This document shows positions 47,565 through 56,780 of a DNA stretch of 64,000 nt, one piece after another. The stretch's first letter is position 1; the number at the start of each line of letters is the position of its first letter. Below the pieces are notes generated by a model, which searched no databases, was not told the origin of the DNA, and worked only from the letters and a program-made list of their open reading frames with translations. Made by a program: the position numbers and the translations under genes. Source of the stretch: Fuerstiella marisgermanici (GTDB lineage Bacteria; Planctomycetota; Planctomycetia; Planctomycetales; Planctomycetaceae); the NCBI RefSeq assembly GCF_001983935.1, contig NZ_CP017641.1, forward strand, positions 6,605,001 through 6,669,000, read 5' to 3'.

Positions 47565-48719
47565 ATGCTTACTTCTGTTCGCTACGTCCCGGCCTTGTTC
47601 GCTTTGTGCTGTTCGGCGATCGCTGCCGACCGGCCGTATTCTATTCCCTACATCGATCTGAATGACCAGGCCTACCGGCAGGTTGTGATTGATCATGAGC
47701 ACGGTCAGTATCTGGGGCATCCGACGACCGTGCTGTTGGAAGACGGCCAGACGATGCTGTGCGTGTATCCGAAGGGGCACGGTCGCGGGGGCATTGTTTA
47801 CAAGCGTTCGGCCGACGGCGGATTAACGTGGAGTGACCGTCTGCCCACGCCGGAAAGCTGGGCGACCTCAAAGGAGGTGCCGACGCTGCATCGCGTGATC
47901 GGGCCGGACGGCACCAAACGTATCATCATGTTTTCCGGCCTGTACCCGTGTCGCATGGCGGTGACGGAAGATGACGGCGCGACGTGGTCCGAATTGAAAC
48001 CGGTCGGCGATTGGGGCGGTATCGTTACGATGGGCTGCGTGACCGATCTGAAGACCGGCCCCGGCCACTACATGGCGTTTTTCCACGACGATGGCCGCTT
48101 CTTCACGGAAAAGGGGATGAAGACGTCACCAGCGGTATTTACGTTGTACAAAACTCGTTCCACAGACGGCGGGCTGACGTGGAGTTTTCCTGAGACCATC
48201 GACAAGTCGTCAACTCACCACATCTGCGAACCTGGCATCGTGCGGTCGCCGGACGGCAAACAACTGGCGGTGCTGCTGCGAGAAAACAGTCGTCGTAATG
48301 ATTCCCAGATCATCTTTAGCAACGATGAAGGAAAGACTTGGACCAAACACCGCGACATGCCCGCGTCATTGAATGGCGATCGACACACGGGGAAGTATCT
48401 TCCCGACGGACGACTGTTCATCTCGTTCCGCAGCCTTCAGCCAAAGGGGCTGGACAAGCCCGAGCACGAAGGTGACTGGGTCGCGTGGGTGGGCACCTAT
48501 CAGGATTTGGTGGATGGCAAAGAAGGGCAGTACGTCGTGCGGCTGAAGGACAACAAAAAGGGGGCCGACTGTGCGTACCCGGGCGTCGAAGTGCTGCCGG
48601 ACGGAACGATCGTCACCACGACCTACGGTCACTGGTCGGCCGGGCAGATGCCGTACATTCTGAGCGTTCGGCTAAAGCTGGAAGAGCTCGATCAGCTGGC
48701 AAAGGCAGCGGGGAAGTGA
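47565..48719 (+). CDS. Secreted sialidase-like (BNR/Asp-box) protein
   Basis: 384 residues from the ATG at 47565, which opens a signal peptide (M-L-T-S-V-R-Y-V-P-A-L-F-A-L, then A-A-D). A GTG at 47523 would add a non-signal leader. Four Asp-box motifs are visible: S-A-D-G-G-L-T-W-S, T-E-D-D-G-A-T-W-S, S-T-D-G-G-L-T-W-S and S-N-D-E-G-K-T-W. The six-bladed exo-sialidase propeller is predicted, acting outside the cell on host or algal glycans. Real sialidase residues cannot be checked by eye. Confidence 0.85.
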   Translation: MLTSVRYVPALFALCCSAIAADRPYSIPYIDLNDQAYRQVVIDHEHGQYLGHPTTVLLEDGQTMLCVYPKGHGRGGIVYKRSADGGLTWSDRLPTPESWATSKEVPTLHRVIGPDGTKRIIMFSGLYPCRMAVTEDDGATWSELKPVGDWGGIVTMGCVTDLKTGPGHYMAFFHDDGRFFTEKGMKTSPAVFTLYKTRSTDGGLTWSFPETIDKSSTHHICEPGIVRSPDGKQLAVLLRENSRRNDSQIIFSNDEGKTWTKHRDMPASLNGDRHTGKYLPDGRLFISFRSLQPKGLDKPEHEGDWVAWVGTYQDLVDGKEGQYVVRLKDNKKGADCAYPGVEVLPDGTIVTTTYGHWSAGQMPYILSVRLKLEELDQLAKAAGK

Positions 48720-48753
48720 AGTTCGCGCTGGCCCTGGATGTCGCGTCCCACAA

Positions 48754-48922
48754 CAACCTCTCCCGCATTTTATTGTGGGAGGGGTTGATCGAGCGGAGCA
48801 CCCTCGGGGGAGGGCGTCTACGAAACCAAGAGCTGCACGCCTGCAGCGCGCAGGCATGCTCGGCCACCTCCCGGACATCGCTTCGCTCGTCCGACCTCCC
48901 CCGACGCTGCGCTGGGGGAGGT
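48754..48922. repeat. Cluster of palindromic sequences after the sialidase-like gene
   Basis: Two hairpins stand out. One (48754-48787) pairs about 14 nt across a 6-nt AT-rich loop, including two wobbles; it may terminate the sialidase transcript. The other (48894-48922) is a perfect 9-bp stem (ACCTCCCCC / GGGGGAGGT) with an 11-nt loop. The rest of the 475-nt gap (48720-49194) shows nothing gene-like. Confidence 0.6.
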
Positions 48923-49194
48923 GCACGAGTGTATTCAGTGCTTAGCCCCTAAGTTGCACTATTTCCGACGGGAAAAGGGACAATCTTGGCAATTTTGCAG
49001 GCCGGAATCTTCGCGATAGAACGACGCTGCGGAATGCGGTATTCTGCCCGCTCTTCAGAAACCTCAACGCGGGGAGGCCCCGCAACCGATTCGAGCTACC
49101 GCTCGGAAACGCTTCCGTTGGTCGCTCCGAATAGTCGCGCGCACGGTGCGCGGAAGCGATAACGCTACACTCCAACCGTTCTTCAAGACCTGCC

Positions 49195-52100
49195 ATGACC
49201 AAAATCAACAAGCTGCTTGTTGCCAACCGATCTGAAATTGCCATTCGAGTCTTCCGCAGTGCCACAGAGCTGGGCATTCGCACCGTAGCGATTTATTCGC
49301 ACGAAGACCGCTATGCGTTGCATCGCTTTAAGGCGGACGAGGCCTACAAGATCGGCAAACAGGGCGAACCGATTCGAGCCTATTTGGACATCGACGCCAT
49401 TGTACAGCTTGCCGTTGACGTCGGTGCCGACGCAATCCATCCCGGCTACGGCTTTCTTTCTGAACGATCAGAATTTGCCAAAGCCTGTGTGGCGGCCGGG
49501 GTGAAGTTTGTGGGGCCGTCTGTCGAGGCTCTGGAAGGCCTGGGCGATAAGACGTCGGCTCGCGCGATTGCGATCAAAGCTCAGGTGCCGATTCTGGGCG
49601 GGACTGAAGGAGCCGTCGACGATCTGAAGGAAGCGCAGGCGGCGGCTGAGAAAGTCGGCTTTCCCGTCATGATTAAAGCGTCTCACGGCGGCGGCGGGCG
49701 CGGGATGCGTGTCGTCAAAACAGCGGACGAGTTTCCTCAGCAATTTGAGAGTGCTCGCAACGAAGCCAAAACGGCGTTCGGTTCGGCCGACGTCTTCATT
49801 GAAAAGTTCATTGCGCGAGCCAAGCACATCGAAGTGCAGTTACTCGGCGACGAACACGGCAACCTTGTGCATCTGTTCGAACGCGACTGTTCGGTTCAGC
49901 GGCGTCACCAGAAGGTGATCGAAATCGCGCCGGCACCGGGGCTGGATGCAACTCTGCGGCAGGACATTCTGGACGCTGCGATTAAGATCGGTAAAGAAGC
50001 CAACTACAGCTGCGCGGGCACGGTCGAATTTTTGGTCGACGCTGATGAACAGAAATTCTACTTCATCGAAGTGAATCCACGAATTCAGGTCGAGCACACC
50101 GTTACGGAAGAAGTCACTGGGATCGATGTCGTTAAGTCACAGATTCTGGTGGCTCAGGGGTTGAAGCTGTCGGATCCGGACATCGACATTCCGTCGCAGG
50201 ATTCCGTTCACGTCAACGGCTTCGCGTTGCAGTGCCGCGTGACCACCGAAGACCCGGCGAACAACTTCATGCCCGACTACGGCCGGGTGGCTCATTACCG
50301 TTCGGCCAGCGGCATGGGCGTGCGGCTGGACGCTGGCAGCGCGTTTTCGGGGGCGGTTGTGAACCCGTTCTACGATTCCCTGCTGACAAAAGTGACGACG
50401 TCGAACCGTACCTTCGTCGGCGCGATCAGCATCATGGAACGAGCGTTGCGCGAGTTCCGAATTCGAGGCGTTAAGACGAACATCCCCTTCCTGCTGAAGA
50501 CGTTGGATCACCCCACGTTCTCGGGCGGCGATTGCACGACTCGCTTTATTGACGAAACGCCCGAACTGTTCAAGTTTGCGGCCCGCAAGAACCGAGCGAT
50601 TAAGGTGCTGACGTACCTGTCGGAAACGATGGTGAACGGAAACGAACTGGTGAAGGACCGTCCGGTGTCGCTGCGACGCGAACCCGCACCAACGCCCGCC
50701 GTCGATCATCACAACCCGATTCCCAAGGGTTCGCGAGACAAGTTTAAAGAACTGGGGGCTGAGAAATTTGCGAAGTGGGTTCGTGAGCAGGATCGACTGT
50801 TCATCACGGACACCACCTTTCGCGACGCTCATCAGTCGTTGCTGGCGACTCGTGTCAGAACCTACGACCTGCTGCAGATCAGCGACGCGTATGCTCGCAA
50901 CTGCAGCGGGCTGTTTAGCCTTGAGATGTGGGGCGGAGCAACCTTCGATTCGTCGATGCGGTTCCTGAAGGAATGCCCATGGCAACGACTCGCCGATATG
51001 CGAGAACGCATTCCGAACATTCTGACTCAGATGCTGCTGCGAGCTTCCAGCGCTTTGGGCTACACCAACTATGCCGACAACGTGGTTGCCGCGTGCGTGA
51101 AGGAAGCTGCCGATTGCGGCATGGATCTGTTCCGAGTCTTCGATGCGTTGAACTTCGTGCCTAACATGAAGGTGGCCATGGAGTCCGTGATTGAATCGGG
51201 CATGTTGTGCGAAGCCAGCATCTGTTACAGCGGCGACCTCACCAACCCACACCGCACGAAGTACGACATGAATTACTATGTCGGCCTGGCCAAAGAACTG
51301 GAAAAAATGGGTGCTCACATTCTGGCCATCAAAGACATGGCCGGACTGTGCAAACCAGCCGCCGCGTCCGCATTGGTGAAGACTTTGCGAGAAGAAGTCG
51401 GGATCCCGGTCCACTTTCACACTCACGACACGGCTGGCATTCAGGCCGCGTCGATTTTGGAAGGCAGCAAAGTTGGCCTGGATATCGCCGACGCCGCCAT
51501 GGCACCAATGTCTGGCGGCACATCGCAGCCAAACCTCAACACCGTCGTCGAAATGCTGCGTCACGGTGATCGTGATACCGAACTGAATTCTGATGCTCTG
51601 GACGAAGTCGCCGAATACTGGCGAGCGACACGCGAGTTCTACACACCGTTCGAAAGTCAGGTGCTGCCCGCAACGGCTGACCTGTATCACCACGAAATGC
51701 CGGGCGGTCAGTACACCAACCTGTTTCAACAGGCGCGAGCTCTCGGGCTGGCCGACCGATGGGCAGAAGTCTGTCGAGTGTACGCCGGCGTGAATCAGTT
51801 GTTCGGCGACATCGTAAAGGTCACTCCGACCAGCAAAGCCGTCGGCGATATGGCACTGTTTATGGTGGCCAACGAAATGAGCAACGAGGACGTTTTGAAT
51901 CCTGATCGAGACGTCGCGTTTCCAGCCAGCGTGATCGATCTGATCAGCGGTGGCATGGGCCAGCCACCAGGTGGCTTTCCCGAGGCCGTCAAAAAGCGAG
52001 TGCTCCTTGGCAAAGATGAATTCAAGGGCCGCCCCGGTGAAACTCTACCGCCCGCCGACTTCGATGCTGCTCGAGCCAAGGTGAAAGAGATCCTGCACCG

Positions 52101-52638
52101 CGAACCGCTGGAACGCGAAGTCGTCAGCTGGTTGCTGTACGAACGCGTGTTTGAAGATTTCGCGGCTCATCAGGCACAGTTCGGCGACGTCGGCATCCTG
52201 CCCACGCCTAACTTCTTCTACGGTCTGGAACCGGGCGAAGAAATCGCGATCGACATTGAGGAAGGCAAGACGCTGATCATCCGCTTCCTCACTATCGGCA
52301 CGCCTCACGCCGACGGCACACGCACCGTTTTCTTCGAACTAAACGGCCAGCCTCGCGAAGTGACGGTTGTCGATCACAGTCTGGAAACGGACATCGTCAA
52401 AGCTGCCAAAGCAGACCCGGCAAACAGAAACCATGTCGGTTCAACCATGCCCGGCATGGTCGTCGCCGTCGCTGTCCAAGCGGGCGACAACGTCAAGAAG
52501 GGGCAGAAGTTGATGACACTGGAAGCCATGAAAATGGAAACCATGATCAACGCGGAAAAAGACGGCAAAGTGGCAGAAGTCCACGTGAAATCCGGCAGCC
52601 AGGTTGAGACTGGCGATTTGCTGGTTGTGATTGAGTAG
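49195..52638 (+). CDS. pyc: Pyruvate carboxylase
   Basis: 1147 residues, the usual full length. It carboxylates pyruvate to oxaloacetate with biotin and ATP. Biotin carboxylase domain from the start (L-L-V-A-N-R-S-E-I-A-I-R-V, G-G-G-G-R-G-M-R), carboxyltransferase domain (T-F-R-D-A-H-Q-S-L-L-A-T-R, H-F-H-T-H-D-T-A-G, metal-binding), and the C-terminal biotin carrier with E-A-M-K-M-E-T (Lys is biotinylated). Start ATG at 49195. Anaplerotic enzyme; its single-polypeptide form is complete. Confidence 0.97.
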   Translation: MTKINKLLVANRSEIAIRVFRSATELGIRTVAIYSHEDRYALHRFKADEAYKIGKQGEPIRAYLDIDAIVQLAVDVGADAIHPGYGFLSERSEFAKACVAAGVKFVGPSVEALEGLGDKTSARAIAIKAQVPILGGTEGAVDDLKEAQAAAEKVGFPVMIKASHGGGGRGMRVVKTADEFPQQFESARNEAKTAFGSADVFIEKFIARAKHIEVQLLGDEHGNLVHLFERDCSVQRRHQKVIEIAPAPGLDATLRQDILDAAIKIGKEANYSCAGTVEFLVDADEQKFYFIEVNPRIQVEHTVTEEVTGIDVVKSQILVAQGLKLSDPDIDIPSQDSVHVNGFALQCRVTTEDPANNFMPDYGRVAHYRSASGMGVRLDAGSAFSGAVVNPFYDSLLTKVTTSNRTFVGAISIMERALREFRIRGVKTNIPFLLKTLDHPTFSGGDCTTRFIDETPELFKFAARKNRAIKVLTYLSETMVNGNELVKDRPVSLRREPAPTPAVDHHNPIPKGSRDKFKELGAEKFAKWVREQDRLFITDTTFRDAHQSLLATRVRTYDLLQISDAYARNCSGLFSLEMWGGATFDSSMRFLKECPWQRLADMRERIPNILTQMLLRASSALGYTNYADNVVAACVKEAADCGMDLFRVFDALNFVPNMKVAMESVIESGMLCEASICYSGDLTNPHRTKYDMNYYVGLAKELEKMGAHILAIKDMAGLCKPAAASALVKTLREEVGIPVHFHTHDTAGIQAASILEGSKVGLDIADAAMAPMSGGTSQPNLNTVVEMLRHGDRDTELNSDALDEVAEYWRATREFYTPFESQVLPATADLYHHEMPGGQYTNLFQQARALGLADRWAEVCRVYAGVNQLFGDIVKVTPTSKAVGDMALFMVANEMSNEDVLNPDRDVAFPASVIDLISGGMGQPPGGFPEAVKKRVLLGKDEFKGRPGETLPPADFDAARAKVKEILHREPLEREVVSWLLYERVFEDFAAHQAQFGDVGILPTPNFFYGLEPGEEIAIDIEEGKTLIIRFLTIGTPHADGTRTVFFELNGQPREVTVVDHSLETDIVKAAKADPANRNHVGSTMPGMVVAVAVQAGDNVKKGQKLMTLEAMKMETMINAEKDGKVAEVHVKSGSQVETGDLLVVIE

Positions 52639-52701
52639 CTTAAGTCGAGGTTATGGCAAATTCGTTTCACATTTGATCCGTTGGAAACGTAGTATCTGAC
52701 A

Positions 52702-53499
52702 ATGACTCGCTTCACCTCATCACAACACTCCTTCAAGAATCCACCGGTCTACGAAACTGCACTGTCAGTTCAATTCGATGAACTGCCGGGTTTTTCTGCG
52801 GTTCATTTTGGCGAGTTTCACGAGATTGTTCGAAAAGAGTTTCCTGTTGCGAAGGATGCGGCAAGGTTGCAGGAAGTCCACGAGTACTTCCCGTTTCGAG
52901 CGAGCCGGATCGTTCTTCGAGAGCAGCCGGTTCAGCCCAATCGGGTCATGTATTGCGATGCTGTTGACCCACAACGACTACTCCAGCTGCAACCTGATCG
53001 AATCGGATACAATTGGCGGCGAAGTGATTCGGGAAAACCATACCCACGGTTCGATGACTATGCAGACCGTTTCGTTTCGTTTGTTGAGCAATTCAAGCAG
53101 TTTTGTTCAGACCGGCAACTGGGTGAAGTGACGCCGAACCTCGTCGAGGTTACGTACGTCAACCGAATTGAATGTCATGCCAAGGAAACTCCCTCAGGAT
53201 GCCTGAATCGAGTCTTTGGCTTGTCTGAGACACCCAACGACACGTTTTTGCCTGCCCCCGAGCAGACCTCACTTCGCCGAATGTTCTCGTTTCATGACTT
53301 GAGCGGAAGACTGTATACTGAGGTTGACACGCAGGCCGATCATGTCCTACAGCGACTTATCGCTCGGATTAATGTAACACGTGGCGAAGATTTCACCGGG
53401 CCGTTGCAATTGGCACATGACTGGGTCACTGACGCGTTCGTAGCATTGTCGGACGTCGAAGCTCGTGAATCGGATTGGCAACAGGAGGTAACGCTATGA
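52702..53499 (+). CDS. TIGR04255-family protein
   Basis: 265 residues. Family marks: P-P-V-Y-E-T-A-L-S-V-Q-F near the N-terminus, L-Q-L-Q-P-D-R-I-G-Y-N-W-R-R, P-R-F-D-D-Y, and G-E-V-T-P-N-L-V-E-V-T-Y-V-N-R-I. TIGR04255 proteins are of unknown function and scattered in bacteria. Its stop overlaps the start of the next gene (ATGA). Base composition is lower in GC than the pyruvate carboxylase gene just upstream, by eye. Confidence 0.85.
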   Translation: MTRFTSSQHSFKNPPVYETALSVQFDELPGFSAVHFGEFHEIVRKEFPVAKDAARLQEVHEYFPFRASRIVLREQPVQPNRVMYCDAVDPQRLLQLQPDRIGYNWRRSDSGKPYPRFDDYADRFVSFVEQFKQFCSDRQLGEVTPNLVEVTYVNRIECHAKETPSGCLNRVFGLSETPNDTFLPAPEQTSLRRMFSFHDLSGRLYTEVDTQADHVLQRLIARINVTRGEDFTGPLQLAHDWVTDAFVALSDVEARESDWQQEVTL

Positions 53500-53957
53500 G
53501 TCACTCACAAAGCTCGGCAGCTTTCGCTCCGCAGCCTAATTCTTCCACACTGCAGTCAGGAGAAGTATTTCTGATTGCGTTTCGTTCTCACCAACCAGCG
53601 GATTGGCTATCAAACGCTGAACGCAGCCTGTCCGAGTTCCTGAAGTTGCCACTCGATTGGAATAGCTATGGCGGCAAGCCTGCCGATCAACATTCGATTG
53701 ATGCCGCGAGAGCTTTGGTCAAGTTACTGGCCGAAGTGGTAAGTGTACGACAGCCTGATGTCGGCCTCACTCCAGATGGCTTGGCGACCCTATCATGGGA
53801 GTTGGAAGCAAAACGAGAAGTCGAAGTTGAAGTGGAGCCAACGGGAACGATGTCTATTAACCACTTCAATGATGCCAGCGACCTCCATCAGTCTTTTCGC
53901 ACACGAGACTTTGGCCAGTTGGCAGAACTTCTGACGCGTTGGAGTCAGGAGGGATGA
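53496..53957 (+). CDS. Uncharacterised cassette protein (middle gene)
   Basis: 153 residues from the ATG at 53496, preceded by a near-perfect AGGAGG site. The core L-P-L-D-W-N-S-Y-G-G-K-P-A, D-A-A-R-A-L-V-K-L-L and a charged C-terminal half suggest a small alpha/beta protein; I recall similar W-(D/N)-S-Y-G proteins next to TIGR04255 genes, but have no name for the family. It overlaps the gene before by ATGA and touches the gene after. Function unknown. Confidence 0.75.
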   Translation: MSHSQSSAAFAPQPNSSTLQSGEVFLIAFRSHQPADWLSNAERSLSEFLKLPLDWNSYGGKPADQHSIDAARALVKLLAEVVSVRQPDVGLTPDGLATLSWELEAKREVEVEVEPTGTMSINHFNDASDLHQSFRTRDFGQLAELLTRWSQEG

Positions 53958-54380
53958 GTGTTCGGCGAGCAACTCGTTCCTGAATCCGAACTTATCATCC
54001 GTCGGATCCCACCGGATGGTGATCCAAAGACTGTAAAGCCCGATGCTGCAGGCGTGCTCCGACCAACGAGCGGAATGATGGCGACACGATCCGGGGAAGC
54101 GGGCCTTTCCTGTAGCCGCAAAGCGGTTACCCCGCCCTCAGCTTTACTCGCCCAGCTTAAAATCCAAGGAAAAGATCCATCCGGCTGGATGGTTTGCGAA
54201 ATCCCTGTTGCTGCAGTGAATGCACTCGGCTTCAATGTCATCGTTAGTCCGACCGAAATCGACCCTGGGCATTGTGAAGTCCGACCAACCGGCGAACTCA
54301 CGTTTTCAAAGGGCAACTGCCGGAAGCTTGCCAGGGTAGCTCGAATCATCACTGTCGGTGACGACCCAAAAGTGAAGTGA
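53958..54380 (+). CDS. Uncharacterised cassette protein (third gene)
   Basis: 140 residues from the GTG at 53958, which follows the previous stop codon directly and has AGGAGGG just upstream. It starts M-F-G-E-Q-L-V-P-E-S-E-L-I-I-R-R-I-P-P-D-G-D; the middle has S-C-S-R-K-A-V-T-P-P-S-A-L and the end G-N-C-R-K-L-A-R-V-A. I do not recognise a named family. It is the last gene of the three-gene cassette that begins with the TIGR04255 gene. Confidence 0.7.
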   Translation: MFGEQLVPESELIIRRIPPDGDPKTVKPDAAGVLRPTSGMMATRSGEAGLSCSRKAVTPPSALLAQLKIQGKDPSGWMVCEIPVAAVNALGFNVIVSPTEIDPGHCEVRPTGELTFSKGNCRKLARVARIITVGDDPKVK

Positions 54381-54516
54381 AGTAGGGCAGGCTCCCGCGT
54401 GCCGATCACAGTTGCGTTGCCTCTTTGGCTAATCGCGGGATCCCCCCAATAGGTTAAAGCGGCACGATTCAACGCTGAATGAACGGGAAAATTGGTGCCC
54501 GCAGATTGGGGCGAGG

Positions 54517-55062
54517 CTAAACCTCCGCGGGTTGCTGTCCGTTGCTGCCAGTTCGTCGTCGGCGAATTCTGAAGCCGATGCCCACCAACAAAACGGGCAG
54601 CGTGAGTAACAGCGAGGCAAACTTGACGGGAGTGATTATGGCCAGGATCTGAGAGCTGATCTGACTTGGCCCGTTGTTTGAAAACCATGTCGCAAGTAAG
54701 AAGTTCTCTGCGGCGTCGCAGATGACGAACATGGCTGTGAAGTTGAGGATAAGGGCATGCTTTTTAGCCGCTCTGCCGGGGCCCCATGCGAATAACAGTA
54801 ACGAAGCACTTGCGAGTCCCATTGATAGAAAGAACGGCACGTCCCACGCCAGATGCGATCGGTAGTGGTGCCTGGCTTCGTCACTGAGTGCCTGAAAGCG
54901 GTGCTTTGCTTCGTCAAATGTGCGAGCTGGTTTTTCATCGAACGGCTTGCCAGGCGCCATTGCCTCCGTCAGTGCCGGGTATGATCCCATGCTGAAGAAG
55001 ACAGCGGTGAGAACCGTGCCGACAATGCTTAGCGTCAACCAGATGCGTGTATGCCGAGTCAT
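54517..55062 (-). CDS. Small four-helix membrane protein of unknown function
   Basis: 181 residues with hydrophobic helices at about 8-28, 73-92, 103-123 and 139-160. The N-terminus (M-T-R-H-T-R-I-W-L-T-L) is a signal-anchor; a hydrophilic loop (30-68) faces one side, and the C-terminus (F-R-I-R-R-R-R-T-G) is basic, cytoplasmic by the positive-inside rule. No family recognised. The plus strand just upstream of its start bears a 31-nt dispersed repeat (55101-55131). Confidence 0.7.
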   Translation of the reverse strand: MTRHTRIWLTLSIVGTVLTAVFFSMGSYPALTEAMAPGKPFDEKPARTFDEAKHRFQALSDEARHHYRSHLAWDVPFFLSMGLASASLLLFAWGPGRAAKKHALILNFTAMFVICDAAENFLLATWFSNNGPSQISSQILAIITPVKFASLLLTLPVLLVGIGFRIRRRRTGSNGQQPAEV

Positions 55063-55100
55063 GCTTCCACCTGCAAATCAGCTCAAACGGCAAGTCAGCC

Positions 55101-55131
55101 TACAGCGAATCTCGCTGACTTGTGGCCGCGG
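55101..55131. repeat. 31-nt dispersed palindromic repeat, copy 2
   Basis: Exact reverse complement of 15763-15793. It spans the GTG (55122) that could otherwise start the antitoxin gene, so that start is unlikely. A shorter related piece (CTTGTGGCCGCGG) recurs at about 57173. Confidence 0.8.
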
Positions 55132-55148
55132 AACAGGAAGTTCGGTTT

Positions 55149-55502
55149 ATGGATGATGGAGGTCGTCTCCCACGAGCGCGTACAGTCCACAGCAAAAGGG
55201 AAACTGCTATAGCCGCTTGCGTGCAGTTGCAGATCGAAATTCCCGATCGAACTCTGGCCCGGCGAAAAGATGGTTCACCTGAACCATTCATGCCGGGGCA
55301 GTCAGAGCAACTTATCAGGCTGGTGCGAGCTATGGATCGGGCGACTGAAGTGCTCGAAGATCCGGACAAGGCGCGCGCATGGATGATGCAGACCAATGTT
55401 GCATTGAACGGCGAACGCCCGCCTGGCCTGCTGGGCACCAGCGTCGGTTTCGAAGTGGCCCGCGACGTGCGGCATCACGTCGATTACGCGGGCAACGGCT
55501 AA
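55149..55502 (+). CDS. Orphan Xre/MbcA/ParS-type antitoxin
   Basis: 117 residues from the ATG at 55149. It resembles the antitoxins of RES-Xre toxin-antitoxin systems: the helix-turn-helix remnant I-P-D-R-T-L-A-R-R-K, then S-E-Q-L-I-R-L-V-R-A, and the toxin-binding MbcA/ParS domain (A-R-A-W-M-M-Q-T-N-V-A-L-N-G-E-R-P-P-G-L-L, ending H-H-V-D-Y). The N-terminus is shorter than in full antitoxins. No RES-domain toxin gene follows: 9 nt later the convergent PQQ-propeller gene ends. It is therefore probably an orphan or a decaying remnant. Confidence 0.65.
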   Translation: MDDGGRLPRARTVHSKRETAIAACVQLQIEIPDRTLARRKDGSPEPFMPGQSEQLIRLVRAMDRATEVLEDPDKARAWMMQTNVALNGERPPGLLGTSVGFEVARDVRHHVDYAGNG

Positions 55503-55511
55503 ACCAACGAA

Positions 55512-56780
55512 TCAGTCAACGACAAGGCACGCCGCTTCCTCAGTACTACGGACGTAAATTCGGCCGTTGCTGAAGGCTGGTGTCGACCAGCATTTGCCAT
55601 CGACGGCTTTGATTCGGCCGAGTTCTTCGTACTCATCCGGCCTGGCGGATACCAGCACGACTTCTCCGGCATCCGACAGCACGACCAGTTTGTCGCCGAC
55701 CAGAATGCAGTTGCCGGGTCCGAAGCCGCGCGTCGACCATTTGATTTCACCGGTCTCAATTTCGACACATTGCAGCGGGGCGTGGCCGTATTTTTTGAAT
55801 TCGAAAATACCGTACAGATGCCCGTCCAACGCCACTGGCGTGCTCCAGTGATTCATCAGCTTGTTCTGCTTGAACCATAGTTTCTCTGCCTGCTGATCTT
55901 CTGAAATTTCAACAACCTGAGAACCCACGCTGTAGCCCGCTGAACAGAATACGCGATTTCCGGCGACAACAGGCGACGCGGCCGTCGACACGCTGAATGG
56001 AAAGTCTGTTCGCCACAGTTCGCTGCCGTCTGTCGGCGACAGGGAAACAAGTCCAGACTTCATGAAAAAGATCAGCTGCTCAGTTCCTGCGATGTTCGCC
56101 AGTCGCGGCGTCGCGTGAGTGATCGTGTCGTCGCCGCTCTTCCAGGCCAATTCACCGTTGCCTTTGTTGAATGCAAGGAAAGTCTGACCGGCTCCGCCTC
56201 CGCCGACACAAACGGTGTCGCCCACCACTACAGGTGACGTTGCGTTCAGCCACTTGATCTGGCGACCATCGTATTCCGCCATGATATCATGCTTCCAAAT
56301 GACGTCGCCTGTTCCGGCGTTCAGGCACGACAGAACCAGGTGTGAGTCGTAGACATACACCAAATTCCCATCGACGGTCGGTGTCGAACGAGGTCCGTCG
56401 CCGCCCTTGTTGTCTCGCGTTCCGGCGTTACCGCCATCGTGGCCGTATTCGCTTTCGCGGAATGGAACGGCCCACAATTCTTCGCCCGTGTCGGCATTCA
56501 GCGCGACGCAGACTTCACGTTTTTCAGCCCCGGCGACGTCGCGGGCAACCAGCGTAAAGGCGCGTCCGTCAGTAACGGCAAATGAACTGAACCCCATTGG
56601 CGTCGGAGTTTTCCACAGCACCTTTGGCGGCTTCGCTTTCCAGTCTGTTTGGTTAATCGATTCGCTGGAAACACCATCACCCAGGTCGCCACGATACTGC
56701 GGCCAATCGGCAGCTTCCACCAGCCAGGACGAGGTGACAGTCAGGATTGCGAACAGGATCGTGTGAAATTTGTGTGGCAT
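55512..56780 (-). CDS. Secreted PQQ-type beta-propeller protein
   Basis: 422 residues from the ATG at 56780; earlier in-frame codons to 56963 lack conservation. Signal peptide M-P-H-K-F-H-T-I-L-F-A-I-L-T-V, then the opening motif A-D-W-P-Q-Y-R-G-D-L-G-D-G-V-S as in other planctomycete propellers, and W-blades such as V-L-W-K-T-P, E-E-L-W-A-V-P and S-E-L-W-R-T-D. The same type of protein is at 12303-13592. Structural or binding role outside the cytoplasm is likely. Confidence 0.88.
   Translation of the reverse strand: MPHKFHTILFAILTVTSSWLVEAADWPQYRGDLGDGVSSESINQTDWKAKPPKVLWKTPTPMGFSSFAVTDGRAFTLVARDVAGAEKREVCVALNADTGEELWAVPFRESEYGHDGGNAGTRDNKGGDGPRSTPTVDGNLVYVYDSHLVLSCLNAGTGDVIWKHDIMAEYDGRQIKWLNATSPVVVGDTVCVGGGGAGQTFLAFNKGNGELAWKSGDDTITHATPRLANIAGTEQLIFFMKSGLVSLSPTDGSELWRTDFPFSVSTAASPVVAGNRVFCSAGYSVGSQVVEISEDQQAEKLWFKQNKLMNHWSTPVALDGHLYGIFEFKKYGHAPLQCVEIETGEIKWSTRGFGPGNCILVGDKLVVLSDAGEVVLVSARPDEYEELGRIKAVDGKCWSTPAFSNGRIYVRSTEEAACLVVD

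Noticed and set aside
48942-49283. 113-codon minus frame overlapping the pyc start
   Set aside because: Covers the divergent start of a firmly assigned gene; no motif.
50137-51729. 530-codon minus-strand frame inside pyruvate carboxylase
   Set aside because: Antisense shadow of a fully supported gene; no protein motifs.
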